64,000 nt of DNA from assembly GCF_000971985.1 (NCBI RefSeq), contig NZ_KQ040802.1, positions 1 to 64,000 of the forward strand, read 5' to 3'. The notes beneath the pieces were generated by a model. It saw nothing but the letters and a program-made list of their open reading frames with translations, was not told the DNA's origin and did no database searches. A program made the translations under genes and the position numbers. Source of the DNA: Paenibacillus dauci. GTDB taxonomy: Bacteria; Bacillota; Bacilli; Paenibacillales; Paenibacillaceae. Position 1 is the stretch's first letter; every line of letters starts with the position of its first letter. Positions 18,689-28,171 of this stretch are shown one piece after another.

Positions 18689-18714
18689 GATGCTGGCATG
18701 ATATGATGAATAAA

Positions 18715-18760
18715 GAAGCATTTATTTCTCTAGCGTAACAGAGAATAAATGCTTTTTTTT
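18715..18760 (+). terminator. terminator after pssA
   Basis: aagcatttatt(t)ctc and gagaataaatgctt form a ~13-bp stem with a short loop, followed by eight T residues. A strong intrinsic terminator. Confidence 0.92.
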
Positions 18761-18800
18761 ATGTCCAAATAGTTGGAATGAATGCAAAGGAGACAGGTAT

Positions 18801-19838
18801 ATGCTGGAGCAATGGAGAGAATGGAATAACGGCTGGCTGCAAGGCGAAGGACAACCGGCAAAAATGGTGTTGGATGGAATTGTAATACTGGTTATCGCTT
18901 TTTTGCTCGTATGGATCTGCCGTAGTCTGCTGATACGTTGGCAGCAGAGCTGCAAGAACAGAAGAGAGCCGCTATCTATCCAGCAAATAATGATTATAAC
19001 AGCGGGAATATTGGCCGGATGGGTAACAGGAGCAGTAGGAGCTCTCATCTTCTCATGGTGGGGGCAGGGATACGAGATGATAAGATCGCTGCTTATGCTG
19101 GCATTTGGTTACGCTGGACTGCGTATGAGCTATATATACGCTACCGAAATCGCAGGCTGGCCAGGTCAGAAAATGAATTCCGATTCTCCGCTTCCTGCAT
19201 CCGAAGAACGGCATGAAGAACCACGATCCCTCAAAGTAGTCTCTTCCAAAATAATGGACACCAATATTATTATCGATGGGAGAATTGAGTATATTATTCA
19301 GGCAGGCTTTTTGGAAGGGAAATTGCTAATACCGGATTTTGTGCTGCATGAGCTGCAGATGCTTGCCGATTCTGCCGATCTGCTGCGTCGTCAGCGGGGA
19401 AAACGTGGACTGGATCTGTTAAACAGGCTCCGTCAGCTGGATCAGGAACAGTTGGATATTTTATATACTGAACTTCCGGAAGCCATGAGTACCGATGATA
19501 AACTGGTTCAATTGGCACGAAGCCACCAAGCGGTACTGCTGACCAATGATACCAATTTGCAGAAAATCAGTGAGCTGCATCAGATTCGGGTTTTGAATGT
19601 CAATCACCTGGCTTCGATGTTGAAGCAGCAGCTTATCGCCGGACAGCTGCTTGTTGTCTCGGTTACCAAGGCTGGTAAAGAGCAGGGCCAGGGAATTGCT
19701 TATCTGGATGATGGTACCATGATTGTAGTGGAGCAAGGGCGTGAATATATGGGACGGGCTATAGAAGTCATGGTCACCAGTGCACTGCAGACAGCCAATG
19801 GCAAAATGGTATTTGCCAAACCTCATATCTCCGATTGA
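18801..19838 (+). CDS. yacL: PIN/TRAM domain protein, YacL-like
   Basis: A 345-residue membrane-anchored putative ribonuclease. Hydrophobic helices occupy about residues 15-110. The PIN-like nuclease domain starts near 150 with 'KIMDTNIIIDGRI' (first catalytic Asp) and later 'TDDKLVQLA' and 'LTNDTNLQKIS' (further acidic residues). The C-terminal TRAM RNA-binding domain (~275-340) has 'GIAYLDDGTMIVVE' and 'VMVTSALQTANGKMVFA'. Start: ATG after aaaggagacaggtat. Its position next to ispD matches yacL in many Bacillota. The cellular substrate is not known. Confidence 0.92.
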   Translation: MLEQWREWNNGWLQGEGQPAKMVLDGIVILVIAFLLVWICRSLLIRWQQSCKNRREPLSIQQIMIITAGILAGWVTGAVGALIFSWWGQGYEMIRSLLMLAFGYAGLRMSYIYATEIAGWPGQKMNSDSPLPASEERHEEPRSLKVVSSKIMDTNIIIDGRIEYIIQAGFLEGKLLIPDFVLHELQMLADSADLLRRQRGKRGLDLLNRLRQLDQEQLDILYTELPEAMSTDDKLVQLARSHQAVLLTNDTNLQKISELHQIRVLNVNHLASMLKQQLIAGQLLVVSVTKAGKEQGQGIAYLDDGTMIVVEQGREYMGRAIEVMVTSALQTANGKMVFAKPHISD

Positions 19839-20015
19839 AGATTGAAAATGAAAGGATGCCGATATCTTTCTGTTTTTGCCCAGAATCGGGTAGAGACAAT
19901 AGCGATCATCTAATAGGTTGTGCTGTAGATGCAGCGGGTATATTATTAAGGAATGGGATTTGAGACGTCCTGGAAGCATTCAGGATGGCGGACTGGAAAG
20001 ATGAGGATGGGGATT

Positions 20016-20714
20016 ATGACGAATAAGGCGGGTGTAATCGTCGTGGCAGCGGGCAAAGGTTCACGCATGGGCACGACAGAGAGCAAGCAGTATCTGAAAC
20101 TTCAGGATAAGCCGATCATCATACATACGCTGGAGGTTTTTGAACGTTCATCTATGGTGAATGAGATCGTTATGGTTACAGGAGCAGAGGATGTGGAACG
20201 CTGCAGGGACTGGGTCAGACAATATGGTTTGGCCAAGGTTATTCATGTGGCAGCCGGCGGTCATGATCGTCAGGAGTCTGTTTTGAACGGCCTGCAGCAT
20301 CTGACCACAGAGTGGGTTATGGTACATGATGGAGTCCGTCCTTTTGTTACCGAAGATCATATTCGGCAATGTTATGAAGTAGCAGTTGAAGTAGGCGCCT
20401 CTGTGCTGGCTGTTCCGGTTAAGGACACGATCAAGCAGGTCAATTCGGACAAGCAAATTATCGGGACGCCGGATCGCAGCAGTCTGTGGGCGATCCAGAC
20501 ACCACAGACCTTCCGGCGCAGCGATTTGTTGGACGCTCATCGGCAGGCTGAGCAGCAGGGTTTCCGCGGGACCGATGATGCCATGCTGGTAGAGCGTCTG
20601 GGAATGACGGTAGCTGTCGTGGAAGGCAGTTACACGAATGTAAAGATCACTACCCCGGATGATCTGGATTATGCTGCTTATTTATTGGAACGCAAAGGAG
20701 AGAGACACATATGA
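20016..20714 (+). CDS. ispD: 2-C-methyl-D-erythritol 4-phosphate cytidylyltransferase
   Basis: A 232-residue MEP-pathway enzyme that transfers CMP from CTP to methylerythritol phosphate. The nucleotide-binding loop is '[11 protein letters not shown]' near the N-terminus; 'HDGVRPFV' and 'TPQTFR' are the further conserved motifs. I use the ATG at 20016 ([10 protein letters not shown]), giving the usual family length; an earlier in-frame start at 19953 would add 21 non-conserved residues and cover the probable ribosome binding site (gaggatgggg). It overlaps ispF by 4 nt. Confidence 0.95.
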   Translation: MTNKAGVIVVAAGKGSRMGTTESKQYLKLQDKPIIIHTLEVFERSSMVNEIVMVTGAEDVERCRDWVRQYGLAKVIHVAAGGHDRQESVLNGLQHLTTEWVMVHDGVRPFVTEDHIRQCYEVAVEVGASVLAVPVKDTIKQVNSDKQIIGTPDRSSLWAIQTPQTFRRSDLLDAHRQAEQQGFRGTDDAMLVERLGMTVAVVEGSYTNVKITTPDDLDYAAYLLERKGERHI

Positions 20715-21187
20715 TTCGCATAGGTCAGGGATTTGATGTACACCAACTGGTAGAGGGACGGCCATGTATTATCGGCGGCGTGACTATTCCTTATGATAAA
20801 GGGTTGCTCGGGCATTCGGATGCGGATGTACTGCTGCATACGATTACCGATGCTATTCTGGGCGCACTCGCCATGGGGGATATCGGCAAGCATTTTCCCG
20901 ATACCGATCCGGAATTCAAAGATGCCGATAGCCTCAAGCTGCTGCTGCATATCTGGAAAATGATCCGCGAACGCGGTTATCGTCTGGGTAATGTAGATGC
21001 TACCATCATTGCCCAGAAGCCAAAGATGGCGCCTTATATTCCGCAAATGGTAGAAATTATTGCCAAAGCACTGGATGCGGAGATTGACCAGGTTAACGTC
21101 AAGGCTACAACAACCGAGCAGCTGGGATTCACCGGTCGTGGTGAGGGTATCGCTGCACAGGCTGTTGTATGTCTGATCAAAGAGTAA
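20711..21187 (+). CDS. ispF: 2-C-methyl-D-erythritol 2,4-cyclodiphosphate synthase
   Basis: A 158-residue zinc-dependent trimeric MEP-pathway enzyme. The metal-binding DxH is in '[10 protein letters not shown]' at residues ~8-12 and a third His is in '[11 protein letters not shown]'. The C-terminal '[19 protein letters not shown]' is characteristic. The start ATG overlaps the ispD stop (atga), so the two consecutive pathway steps are translationally coupled, with aaaggagaga upstream. Confidence 0.96.
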   Translation: MIRIGQGFDVHQLVEGRPCIIGGVTIPYDKGLLGHSDADVLLHTITDAILGALAMGDIGKHFPDTDPEFKDADSLKLLLHIWKMIRERGYRLGNVDATIIAQKPKMAPYIPQMVEIIAKALDAEIDQVNVKATTTEQLGFTGRGEGIAAQAVVCLIKE

Positions 21188-21211
21188 TCAAGTTTAAGGA
21201 GGAAATTTATT

Positions 21212-22675
21212 ATGTCTAATGAAGTTCGCGTACGCTATGCACCAAGTCCTACAGGACATCTGCATATCGGTAATGCCCGTACCGCACTGTTCAATTATCT
21301 GTTCGCCCGCAGTCAGGGTGGCAAATTTATTATCCGCATCGAGGATACGGATGTAAAACGTAACGTAGCCGGTGGTGAAGAAAATCAACTCTCTTACCTG
21401 AAATGGCTGGGTATCGATTGGGATGAGAGTATTGATGTTGGCGGTGAATACGGACCGTATCGTCAGACCGAGCGTCTGGATATCTATCGTGAACACTGGC
21501 AGAATCTGCTGGACCGCGGTCTGGCTTACAAATGTTACTGCACCGAGGAAGAGCTGGAGCAGGAACGTGAAGAGCAGATGGCCAAAGGAGAAACTCCGCG
21601 TTACTCCGGCAAGCATCGCGATCTGACACCTGAGCAGTGTGCTGCATTTGAAGCGGAAGGACGCGTACCTAGCATCCGTTTCCGTGTACCGGAGAACAAG
21701 ACCTATACATTCAATGATATTGTCAAAGGCGAAATTTCGTTTACTACGGAAGATACCGGGGACTTTGTTATTGTCAAAAAAGACGGTATTCCAACCTACA
21801 ACTTTGCGGTTGTACTGGACGACTACCTGATGAAGATCTCCCATGTTCTGCGCGGGGAAGACCATGTCTCCAATACACCGCGTCAACTGATGATCTACGA
21901 AGCACTGGGCTGGGAACCACCACAGTTTGGTCATATGACACTGATCGTCAATGAAAACCACAAAAAGCTCAGCAAACGTGATGAGTCTATTATCCAGTTT
22001 ATCGAGCAATACGATCAGCTTGGGTATTTGCCGGAAGCACTGTTTAACTTTATCGTGCTGCTGGGTTGGTCACCGGAAGGCGAGGAAGAAATTTTCTCCC
22101 GTGAAGAACTGATCAAAATTTTTGATGCCAAGCGTCTGTCCAAGAGCCCGGCGGTATTTGATACCCACAAGCTGGCGCATCTGAACAATATGTATATCAA
22201 AAAAGCCGATACCGATCGTATCGCAGCGATGGCGATTCCTCATCTGCAAAAAGCAGGACGTCTGCCGGCAGAACTGAGCGAAGAGCAGCAGCAGTGGGCA
22301 CATGATCTGGTTGCTCTGTATCAGGAGCAAATGGTATCGGCTTCCGATATCGTGGAACTATCCGAAATGTTCTTCCGTACCCATGTAGAGCTTGGTCAGG
22401 AAGAGCAGCAAATCCTGGGAGAAGAGCATGTCAAAACCGTACTGGAAGCATTGCTGAACAAAATCCGTTCTTCCGAGGAATTCAGTCCTGCTCATGCAGC
22501 TGCAATGATCAAGGAAGTACAAAAAGAAACTGGATATAAAGGCAAGCAGCTGTTCATGCCAATCCGCGTAGCACTGACAGGCGAAATGCATGGACGCGAT
22601 CTCAACCATACAGTATATCTGCTTGGCCGTGATCGTGTTATCGAACGTCTGGCTTCCCAGATCAAAGGATCCTGA
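21212..22675 (+). CDS. gltX: glutamyl-tRNA synthetase
   Basis: A 487-residue class I aminoacyl-tRNA synthetase. The HIGH motif is in '[15 protein letters not shown]' at residues ~8-22 and the KMSKS-type motif is KLSKR near ~255. The C-terminal helical anticodon-binding domain covers ~340-487. In most Bacillota the enzyme also charges tRNA-Gln, to be corrected by GatCAB. Start: ATG after taaggaggaaatttatt, an ideal site. It follows ispF at 24 nt and precedes the cysteine T-box region, so it probably ends the ispDF transcript. Confidence 0.97.
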   Translation: MSNEVRVRYAPSPTGHLHIGNARTALFNYLFARSQGGKFIIRIEDTDVKRNVAGGEENQLSYLKWLGIDWDESIDVGGEYGPYRQTERLDIYREHWQNLLDRGLAYKCYCTEEELEQEREEQMAKGETPRYSGKHRDLTPEQCAAFEAEGRVPSIRFRVPENKTYTFNDIVKGEISFTTEDTGDFVIVKKDGIPTYNFAVVLDDYLMKISHVLRGEDHVSNTPRQLMIYEALGWEPPQFGHMTLIVNENHKKLSKRDESIIQFIEQYDQLGYLPEALFNFIVLLGWSPEGEEEIFSREELIKIFDAKRLSKSPAVFDTHKLAHLNNMYIKKADTDRIAAMAIPHLQKAGRLPAELSEEQQQWAHDLVALYQEQMVSASDIVELSEMFFRTHVELGQEEQQILGEEHVKTVLEALLNKIRSSEEFSPAHAAAMIKEVQKETGYKGKQLFMPIRVALTGEMHGRDLNHTVYLLGRDRVIERLASQIKGS

Positions 22676-22750
22676 TTTCCATTTGGTACAAAGCAGCTGT
22701 TCAAAGCTATCCAGGAGTTGTCGGAATTTGCCGCAGCTGCATAATTCATA

Positions 22751-22779
22751 TTGTTTAATCGGGTAGAGTCCGTTATAAT
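22751..22779 (+). promoter_or_regulatory. likely promoter of the cysE-cysS operon
   Basis: TTGTTT (22751-22756), a 17-nt spacer and TATAAT (22774-22779) lie upstream of the T-box leader. Other TATAAT boxes at 22812 and 22825 have poorer -35 partners, so the exact start is not fixed. Confidence 0.55.
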
Positions 22780-22867
22780 GATCACCTGACAGATAATTTA
22801 AAACTTAAATGTATAATATATCGATATAATGGCATTGATCAGGAAAAGTAAGCCTGAATATGAAGTC

Positions 22868-23165
22868 CCAGAGAGGATGACCCTGTGCGTAATGACAGGT
22901 AGCTGGAAATCATCCACTTCAGACAGGCTGAACATGCACCTGTGAGCTGCAAAGTCGAACCTTTTCCGTGCTCTTTCCTTCATTTTGAACGAAAGCATGT
23001 GAAGAGCAGTAGATTTTGCCGTATGGTCTCACGTTACAGACTGCACAAGTTGGACAGCCCCACCTGACCTTTTAAGGGATCAGGAGCAAGGAGGCTGCCC
23101 AAGCAGAGTGGAACCGCGTAAGAAGACGCCTCTGCAGCCCTAACCGGCTGTGGGGGCGTTTTTTA
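22868..23165 (+). promoter_or_regulatory. T-box leader, cysteine-specific
   Basis: The leader opens with the stem I sequence cagagagg (~22869), carries the specifier TGC (Cys) in aacaTGCacc at 22935-22937, and ends with the T-box motif AGAGTGGAACCGCG (23105-23118). A terminator follows: acgcc...cagcc pairing with ggctg...ggcgt, then tttttt (23125-23164). Uncharged tRNA-Cys would permit read-through into cysE and cysS, linking cysteine synthesis and charging. Confidence 0.9.
23125..23164 (+). terminator. T-box terminator upstream of cysE
   Basis: gacgcctctgcagcc and ggctgtgggggcgt form a GC-rich stem followed by tttttt. It is the OFF conformation of the cysteine T-box. Confidence 0.88.
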
Positions 23166-23196
23166 ATGAGGCGCAAGCCAAAGAGGGGAAGAAGTC

Positions 23197-23856
23197 ATGC
23201 TGAAAAATATGAGGTCCGATATTCGCGCTGTGTTCGATAATGATCCGGCAGCGCGCAGCTGGTTTGAAGTCATATTCACCTATTCGGGATTGCATGCAAT
23301 CTGGGCGCATCGTCTGGCTCACTGGTTTTACTGTAAACGCTGGTTTACGATCGCTCGTATTATTTCTCAAGGAAGCCGCTTTATGACAGGGATCGAGATT
23401 CATCCTGGTGCAACAATCGGTAACCGTATGTTCATCGATCATGGCATGGGGGTCGTGATTGGCGAGACCTGCGAGATTGGAGACGATGTAGTCATCTATC
23501 AGGGCGTAACACTCGGTGGTACAGGTAAGGAAAAAGGCAAACGACATCCGACAATAGGCAATAATGTCGTGATCGGTTCGGGTGCCAAAGTGCTGGGTTC
23601 CTTTACCGTAGGCTCCAATTCCAATATTGGTTCCAATTCCGTTGTGCTGCGGGAAGTTCCTCCTAACAGTACAGTAGTCGGTATTCCCGGCAAAATTGTA
23701 ATTCAGGATGGCAAGAAAGCCGATCGACTTAGCCATCAGATGCCCGATCCGGTAGCCGCCAGACTCGCTGAACTGCAGCTGGAGATCGAACAGCTCAAAA
23801 AGCAGCTGGAAATGGAACAGGGAATCAAGCCGAATAGCAGCAGACATTCTTCGTAA
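23197..23856 (+). CDS. cysE: serine O-acetyltransferase
   Basis: A 219-residue enzyme that makes O-acetylserine from serine and acetyl-CoA, the first step of cysteine synthesis. The N-terminal helical part (~1-60) is followed by a left-handed beta-helix of hexapeptide repeats (~65-170: '[19 protein letters not shown]', '[20 protein letters not shown]'). The catalytic His lies in 'IDHGMG'. The C-terminal tail is a charged coiled coil. Start: ATG after agaggggaagaagtc. It is directly downstream of the Cys T-box and 39 nt before cysS. Confidence 0.96.
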   Translation: MLKNMRSDIRAVFDNDPAARSWFEVIFTYSGLHAIWAHRLAHWFYCKRWFTIARIISQGSRFMTGIEIHPGATIGNRMFIDHGMGVVIGETCEIGDDVVIYQGVTLGGTGKEKGKRHPTIGNNVVIGSGAKVLGSFTVGSNSNIGSNSVVLREVPPNSTVVGIPGKIVIQDGKKADRLSHQMPDPVAARLAELQLEIEQLKKQLEMEQGIKPNSSRHSS

Positions 23857-23895
23857 TCATCACAATATACATGGACACAGAGAAGGGATGAGAAT

Positions 23896-25293
23896 ATGCC
23901 ATTGCAAATCTATAACACAATGACTCGCATGAAAGAACAATTTGTCAGCCTGACACCAGGTGAAGTGAAAATGTACGTATGCGGACCTACCGTATACGAC
24001 TATATTCATATCGGTAATGCCCGTCCCATGATTTTCTTTGATGTAGTACGCAGCTATCTTGAGAATCAGCAGTACAAAGTGGACTATGTAGTTAACTTCA
24101 CCGATGTGGATGACAAACTGATCCGCAAGGCAGAAGAACTGGATACAACGGTTATCGAAGTAGCAGAGCGTTTTATTGCCGCCTATTTCGAAGATCTGGA
24201 AGGTCTCGGTATCCGCCGTGCTACGATTCACCCACGGGTAACGGAAAATATGGATATCATCGTCCAATTTATCGATAAGCTGGTTGAACTGGGCTATGCC
24301 TATCCCAAAGAAGGCGACGTATACTTCCGTACACGCAAATTCGCTTCCTATGGCAAGCTGTCCCACCAGAAGCTGGATGAACTGCAGTTTGGTATCCGGA
24401 TCGAAGTCGACAAACGCAAAGAAAATCCGGAAGACTTTGTACTCTGGAAAGCAGCCAAGCCGGGCGAGATCTTCTGGGAGAGTCCATGGGGACAGGGACG
24501 TCCGGGCTGGCATATTGAATGCTCTGCTATGGCACGTCACTATCTGGGAGATACACTCGATATTCATGGCGGTGGACAGGATCTGCAGTTTCCGCACCAT
24601 GAGTGCGAATGCGCACAATCGGAATCGGTAACCGGCAAGCCATTATCCAACTACTGGATGCATAACGGATTTATCCGTATTGATGATGAGAAAATGTCCA
24701 AGTCTCTGGGGAACGGTATTCTGGTCAAGGATCTGCGCAAGAACCACAAGCCTGCAGCTATTCGTTATCTGATGCTGTCGACACACTACCGCAATCCGCT
24801 TAACTATACAGATGATACGATGACACAGGCTGAGAACAGTATTGAACGTATTGCCAATGCTGTCAGTAATGTGAAGCACCGTCTGTCCGCATCCGATACT
24901 TCTTCTCCGGCGGATACAGAACTGGTGAGCCGCGTAGAGGCGATCCGCAGTCTGTTCCATGAGAAGATGCAGGATGATTTTAATACACCGGATGCAATCA
25001 CTGCGATTTTTGAATGGGTGAATGAAGCCAATCTGCTGCTGCAGCGTGAAGTAGTACAACAAGCTTCCCTGGAAGCTTTGCTGCAGGTATTTGACGAAAT
25101 GAACGAAGTACTGCGTCTGTACTGGGAAGAAGAGCAGCTTCTGGATGAAGAAGTCGAGCAGCTGATCGCTGAACGTATCGAAGCGCGCAGCAGTAAAAAC
25201 TGGGCAAGAGCCGATGAAATCCGTGATCTGCTGTCTGCACAGGGCATTATGCTGGAAGACACGCCTCAGGGCATGAGATGGCGTCGTAAATGA
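23896..25293 (+). CDS. cysS: cysteinyl-tRNA synthetase
   Basis: A 465-residue class I synthetase that charges tRNA-Cys. It has the zinc-site Cys in 'YVCGPTVYDYIHIGNARP' (also the HIGH motif), Cys/His ligands in 'WHIECSAMA' and 'FPHHECECAQ', and KMSKS near residue 265 (EKMSKSLGNG). The C-terminal anticodon-binding domain follows. Start: ATG after agaagggatgagaat. It shares the Cys T-box with cysE, so synthesis and use of cysteine respond together. Confidence 0.97.
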   Translation: MPLQIYNTMTRMKEQFVSLTPGEVKMYVCGPTVYDYIHIGNARPMIFFDVVRSYLENQQYKVDYVVNFTDVDDKLIRKAEELDTTVIEVAERFIAAYFEDLEGLGIRRATIHPRVTENMDIIVQFIDKLVELGYAYPKEGDVYFRTRKFASYGKLSHQKLDELQFGIRIEVDKRKENPEDFVLWKAAKPGEIFWESPWGQGRPGWHIECSAMARHYLGDTLDIHGGGQDLQFPHHECECAQSESVTGKPLSNYWMHNGFIRIDDEKMSKSLGNGILVKDLRKNHKPAAIRYLMLSTHYRNPLNYTDDTMTQAENSIERIANAVSNVKHRLSASDTSSPADTELVSRVEAIRSLFHEKMQDDFNTPDAITAIFEWVNEANLLLQREVVQQASLEALLQVFDEMNEVLRLYWEEEQLLDEEVEQLIAERIEARSSKNWARADEIRDLLSAQGIMLEDTPQGMRWRRK

Positions 25294-25309
25294 ACAGGAG
25301 GAGATATTG

Positions 25310-25747
25310 ATGAACCCTCCAGAAAATAATGATATGCACGGCTGGTTTCCATTTGCCCCATCCAAGCCGGCAGAGCAGCTGCCGCCGCTGGCTCTTGCCT
25401 ATATGGGGGATGCCATTCATGAAGTGGCAGTAAGACAATATCTGATTTCCGGCAAAAACTTGCGTCCCAATCATCTGCACCGTCTGTCGACCGGTTTCGT
25501 CTCGGCAGGCGCGCAGGCACGGATGCTTCAGCATCTGGAGCCGTTACTGACAGAGACTGAAGCAAGTGTCGTACGTCAGGGACGCAATGCCAAATCCGGT
25601 ACGGTACCGAAAAATGCCAGTGTTATCGATTATCGGTATGCAACGGCGTGGGAATGTCTGCTCGGATATCTGTATTACAAAGGTGAGCAGGCACGTATTG
25701 AAGAGCTGATTACCCAGGGGATTCAGCATTTGGAGCAAAAGTCGTAG
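25310..25747 (+). CDS. mrnC: Mini-ribonuclease III (MrnC)
   Basis: A 145-residue RNase III-like nuclease without the dsRNA-binding domain; it matures 23S rRNA in Bacillota. The catalytic signature is 'ALAYMGDAIHEVAVRQYL' at ~27-45, with later acidic residues in 'ATAWECLLGYLYYKG' (Glu). I use the ATG at 25310, with aggagg 8 nt upstream; a TTG one codon earlier is also possible. It starts 16 nt after cysS, as in Bacillus. Confidence 0.93.
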   Translation: MNPPENNDMHGWFPFAPSKPAEQLPPLALAYMGDAIHEVAVRQYLISGKNLRPNHLHRLSTGFVSAGAQARMLQHLEPLLTETEASVVRQGRNAKSGTVPKNASVIDYRYATAWECLLGYLYYKGEQARIEELITQGIQHLEQKS

Positions 25748-25853
25748 ACGACTTTATCCATTATTTAGATAGGCACGGTATGCCACAGAAGCATTCCTCT
25801 TCAAAAAGGGTAATGGATGAGTAGGCATAATGTAGTCCACAGGAGGAAACACC

Positions 25854-26600
25854 ATGGAAGAAGAATATATTGCTGGCAAGCATTCGGTTACCGAAGCGCT
25901 TCGTGCCGGTAGAAGCATCAATAAAATATGGATCGCTGAAGGTTCCCAAAAAAATCTGGTACAGTCGATCATGGACGAAGCCAAACAGCGCGGAGTCATT
26001 GTCCAGTATGTGGATAAGCGCAAGCTGGACAGCTTTGTACCGGGTGTACAGCATCAGGGAGTAATTGCCCAGGCTGCTCCATACGAATATGCAGAAGTTG
26101 AAGATATTCTTGCCGCTGCGCAGTCTAAGGGAGAAGCTCCCTTTATTCTGCTGCTGGACGAGATCGAAGATCCGCATAACCTCGGCTCGATCCTGCGTAC
26201 AGCCGATTGCACCGGTGTACATGGCGTTGTAATTCCAAAACGTCGCTCGGCAGGAATCACAGCGACTGTATCCAAGACATCAGCAGGTGCCGTGGAATAT
26301 GTACCGGTAGCCCGGGTCAGCAATCTGGGACAGACGATTGACCGTCTCAAAGAACAGGGTGTATGGGTAGTTGGAACCGATGTGGATACAGACAGCAATC
26401 TGTATCAAACGGATATTTTCAATGGTCCGGTAGCTATCGTTATCGGTAATGAAGGCAAAGGCATGGGCCGATTGATCCGGGAGAAGTGCGATGTACTGGT
26501 TCAGCTTCCGATGAAAGGACAGATTAACTCGCTCAATGCTTCAGTAGCTGCAGGAGTGGTCATGTACGAAGTACTGCGCCGCCGGCAGTCACTCGGTTAG
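25854..26600 (+). CDS. rlmB: 23S rRNA (guanosine-2'-O)-methyltransferase RlmB
   Basis: A 248-residue SpoU/TrmH-family enzyme that methylates the 2'-O of a guanosine in the 23S peptidyl-transferase region. The N-terminal substrate-binding domain is ~1-75. The knotted SPOUT domain has motif 1 'DEIEDPHNLGSILRTA', motif 2 'IVIGNEGKGM' and motif 3 'LNASVAAGV'. Start: ATG after caggaggaaacacc. It sits between mrnC and rae1 in a conserved order. Confidence 0.95.
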   Translation: MEEEYIAGKHSVTEALRAGRSINKIWIAEGSQKNLVQSIMDEAKQRGVIVQYVDKRKLDSFVPGVQHQGVIAQAAPYEYAEVEDILAAAQSKGEAPFILLLDEIEDPHNLGSILRTADCTGVHGVVIPKRRSAGITATVSKTSAGAVEYVPVARVSNLGQTIDRLKEQGVWVVGTDVDTDSNLYQTDIFNGPVAIVIGNEGKGMGRLIREKCDVLVQLPMKGQINSLNASVAAGVVMYEVLRRRQSLG

Positions 26601-26604
26601 AGGT

Positions 26605-27129
26605 ATGACGGATCTGCGGGATGTTCTTCTGGTGGATGGTTACAATATGATCGGTTCCTGGCCCGAGCTTGTGGAATTGTCGGAGATCGGCCTCAATGAG
26701 GCGCGCAACCGTCTACTGGAACGTCTGGCTAATTATCAGGCTTATTCGGGGCGAAGGGTCATTGCCGTTTTTGATGCTTACCGGGTTCCGGGATTGGGCA
26801 AATCCTATGAACAGGGCAAGGTCGAGATGTACTTTACCAAGGAAAAGGAAACTGCCGATGAAGCGATCGAACGCTTTGTCGGTGAGTTGTCCCACCGCCG
26901 CCGCCAAATCTATGTCGCCACCAGTGATCTGGCTGAGCAGCATGTTGTTTTTGGTCAGGGAGCGCTACGGGTATCAGCCCGTGAGCTGCTGATCGAAGTG
27001 CAGATCAGCGAAAGGGAGATTGCGCAGCGCATACGCGAACAAAGGGATTATGCTTCACGCAATACACTGGATGGCAAACTGAATCCGCAGCAGCGGCATC
27101 TGTTTGAAAAATGGCGCAGGGGAGAGTGA
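26605..27129 (+). CDS. rae1: NYN-domain ribonuclease Rae1 (YacP)
   Basis: A 174-residue PIN-like (NYN) endoribonuclease; the Bacillus homologue enters the ribosomal A site and cuts mRNA. The core starts 'VLLVDGYNMIGSW' (catalytic Asp), with 'FDAYRVPG' and later 'YVATSDLAEQ' carrying further acidic residues. The basic tail 'RRQIYV' fits RNA contact. The ATG lies 4 nt after the rlmB stop, so it is probably translated by coupling, as no strong separate site is seen. Confidence 0.93.
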   Translation: MTDLRDVLLVDGYNMIGSWPELVELSEIGLNEARNRLLERLANYQAYSGRRVIAVFDAYRVPGLGKSYEQGKVEMYFTKEKETADEAIERFVGELSHRRRQIYVATSDLAEQHVVFGQGALRVSARELLIEVQISEREIAQRIREQRDYASRNTLDGKLNPQQRHLFEKWRRGE

Positions 27130-27229
27130 GTTGTCACTATAATGACAGCTTACTTGCGAACCTGCGTTCTCTTTTATAAAAAAAAGGCTGAAAATGCTGT
27201 AACAACGGCGTTAGAGGCGACAAATACGG

Positions 27230-27259
27230 TTGACGATGTGAGGTTACATAATATATACT
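27230..27259 (+). promoter_or_regulatory. promoter of sigH
   Basis: TTGACG (27230-27235) and TATACT (27254-27259) are 18 nt apart, ~57 nt before the sigH start. TATATA (27252-27257) at 16 nt is an overlapping alternative. Confidence 0.6.
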
Positions 27260-27315
27260 TGGGCTATATTTTATAGGGTAACGGAGACCTTGCGTTGCAA
27301 CCGGAGGGATTGTTT

Positions 27316-27960
27316 GTGAGTGTCGACCTCAAAGATATCATGGTGTCACCATACGATTACCAGAGCGATGAAGATCTTGTAGAAGCCGTCCGGCAAGGCG
27401 ATTCCGAAGCCTTGGAGTACTTGATTACCAAGTACAAAAATTTTGTACGTGCAAAAGCCCGGTCTTATTTTCTTATTGGTGCAGATCGTGAAGATATCGT
27501 ACAGGAAGGCATGATCGGCCTGTACAAATCCATTCGTGATTTCAAAAACGATAAGATGTCTTCGTTCAAGGTATTTGCTGAATTGTGTATTACCCGTCAG
27601 ATCATTACTGCGATCAAGACGGCTACACGGCAAAAGCATATTCCACTGAACTCGTATGTATCTCTGGACAAACCGATCTATGACGAAGATTCCGACCGTA
27701 CACTGCTTGATGTCATTTGTGGCTCACAGGTATCCGATCCGGAAGAATTGGTTATTAACAAAGAGGAGTTCACCGGTCTGGAAGACAAAATGTCCGAAAT
27801 TCTGAGTGATCTGGAACGCAAAGTACTGATGCTGTATCTCGATGGACGCTCTTATCAGGAGATCGCTGTCGATCTCTGCAGACATGTCAAATCTATCGAT
27901 AATGCGCTTCAGCGTGTCAAACGCAAGCTTGAGCGTTACCTCGAAGTACGTGATAACTAG
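27316..27960 (+). CDS. sigH: RNA polymerase sigma factor SigH
   Basis: A 214-residue sigma-70 family factor that drives early stationary-phase and sporulation or competence genes. Region 2 carries 'FVRAKARSYFLIGADREDIVQEGMIGLYKSI', split here as the -10 recognition core; region 4 ends the protein with 'YQEIAVDLCRHVKSIDNALQ', the helix-turn-helix for the -35 element. I prefer the GTG at 27316 because ccggaggga lies 7 nt upstream; a TTG at 27295 would add seven residues. It has its own promoter and is followed by a terminator. Confidence 0.93.
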   Translation: MSVDLKDIMVSPYDYQSDEDLVEAVRQGDSEALEYLITKYKNFVRAKARSYFLIGADREDIVQEGMIGLYKSIRDFKNDKMSSFKVFAELCITRQIITAIKTATRQKHIPLNSYVSLDKPIYDEDSDRTLLDVICGSQVSDPEELVINKEEFTGLEDKMSEILSDLERKVLMLYLDGRSYQEIAVDLCRHVKSIDNALQRVKRKLERYLEVRDN

Positions 27961-27978
27961 ACTCCTGGCAACCAAGTG

Positions 27979-28008
27979 AAGACTCTGCATATAGAGTCTT
28001 TTTTATTT
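27979..28008 (+). terminator. terminator after sigH
   Basis: AAGACTCT (27979-27986) and AGAGTCTT (27993-28000) form an 8-bp stem with a 6-nt loop followed by a T run. It isolates sigH from secE-nusG. Confidence 0.92.
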
Positions 28009-28132
28009 TGCACAGCGCTGTCGTTCACCCTGTAATATGGCAGTAAGTAATAACAACAAAATCATTCGATCCTGTCTGGAAAAGAAGCCGAGAAGAATTG
28101 TTATTTTTTTGAAAAACAAACACGAATATTCG

Positions 28133-28161
28133 TTGACACGTACAGAGCCCTGTGATAAAGT
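28133..28161 (+). promoter_or_regulatory. promoter of the secE-nusG operon
   Basis: TTGACA (28133-28138), a 17-nt spacer and TAAAGT (28156-28161) form a strong promoter. An inverted repeat TTTCAGG-TAGG-CCTGAAA (28163-28180) lies on the predicted transcription start. Transcription would run through the rpmG relic into secE. Confidence 0.8.
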
Positions 28162-28171
28162 GTTTCAGGTA

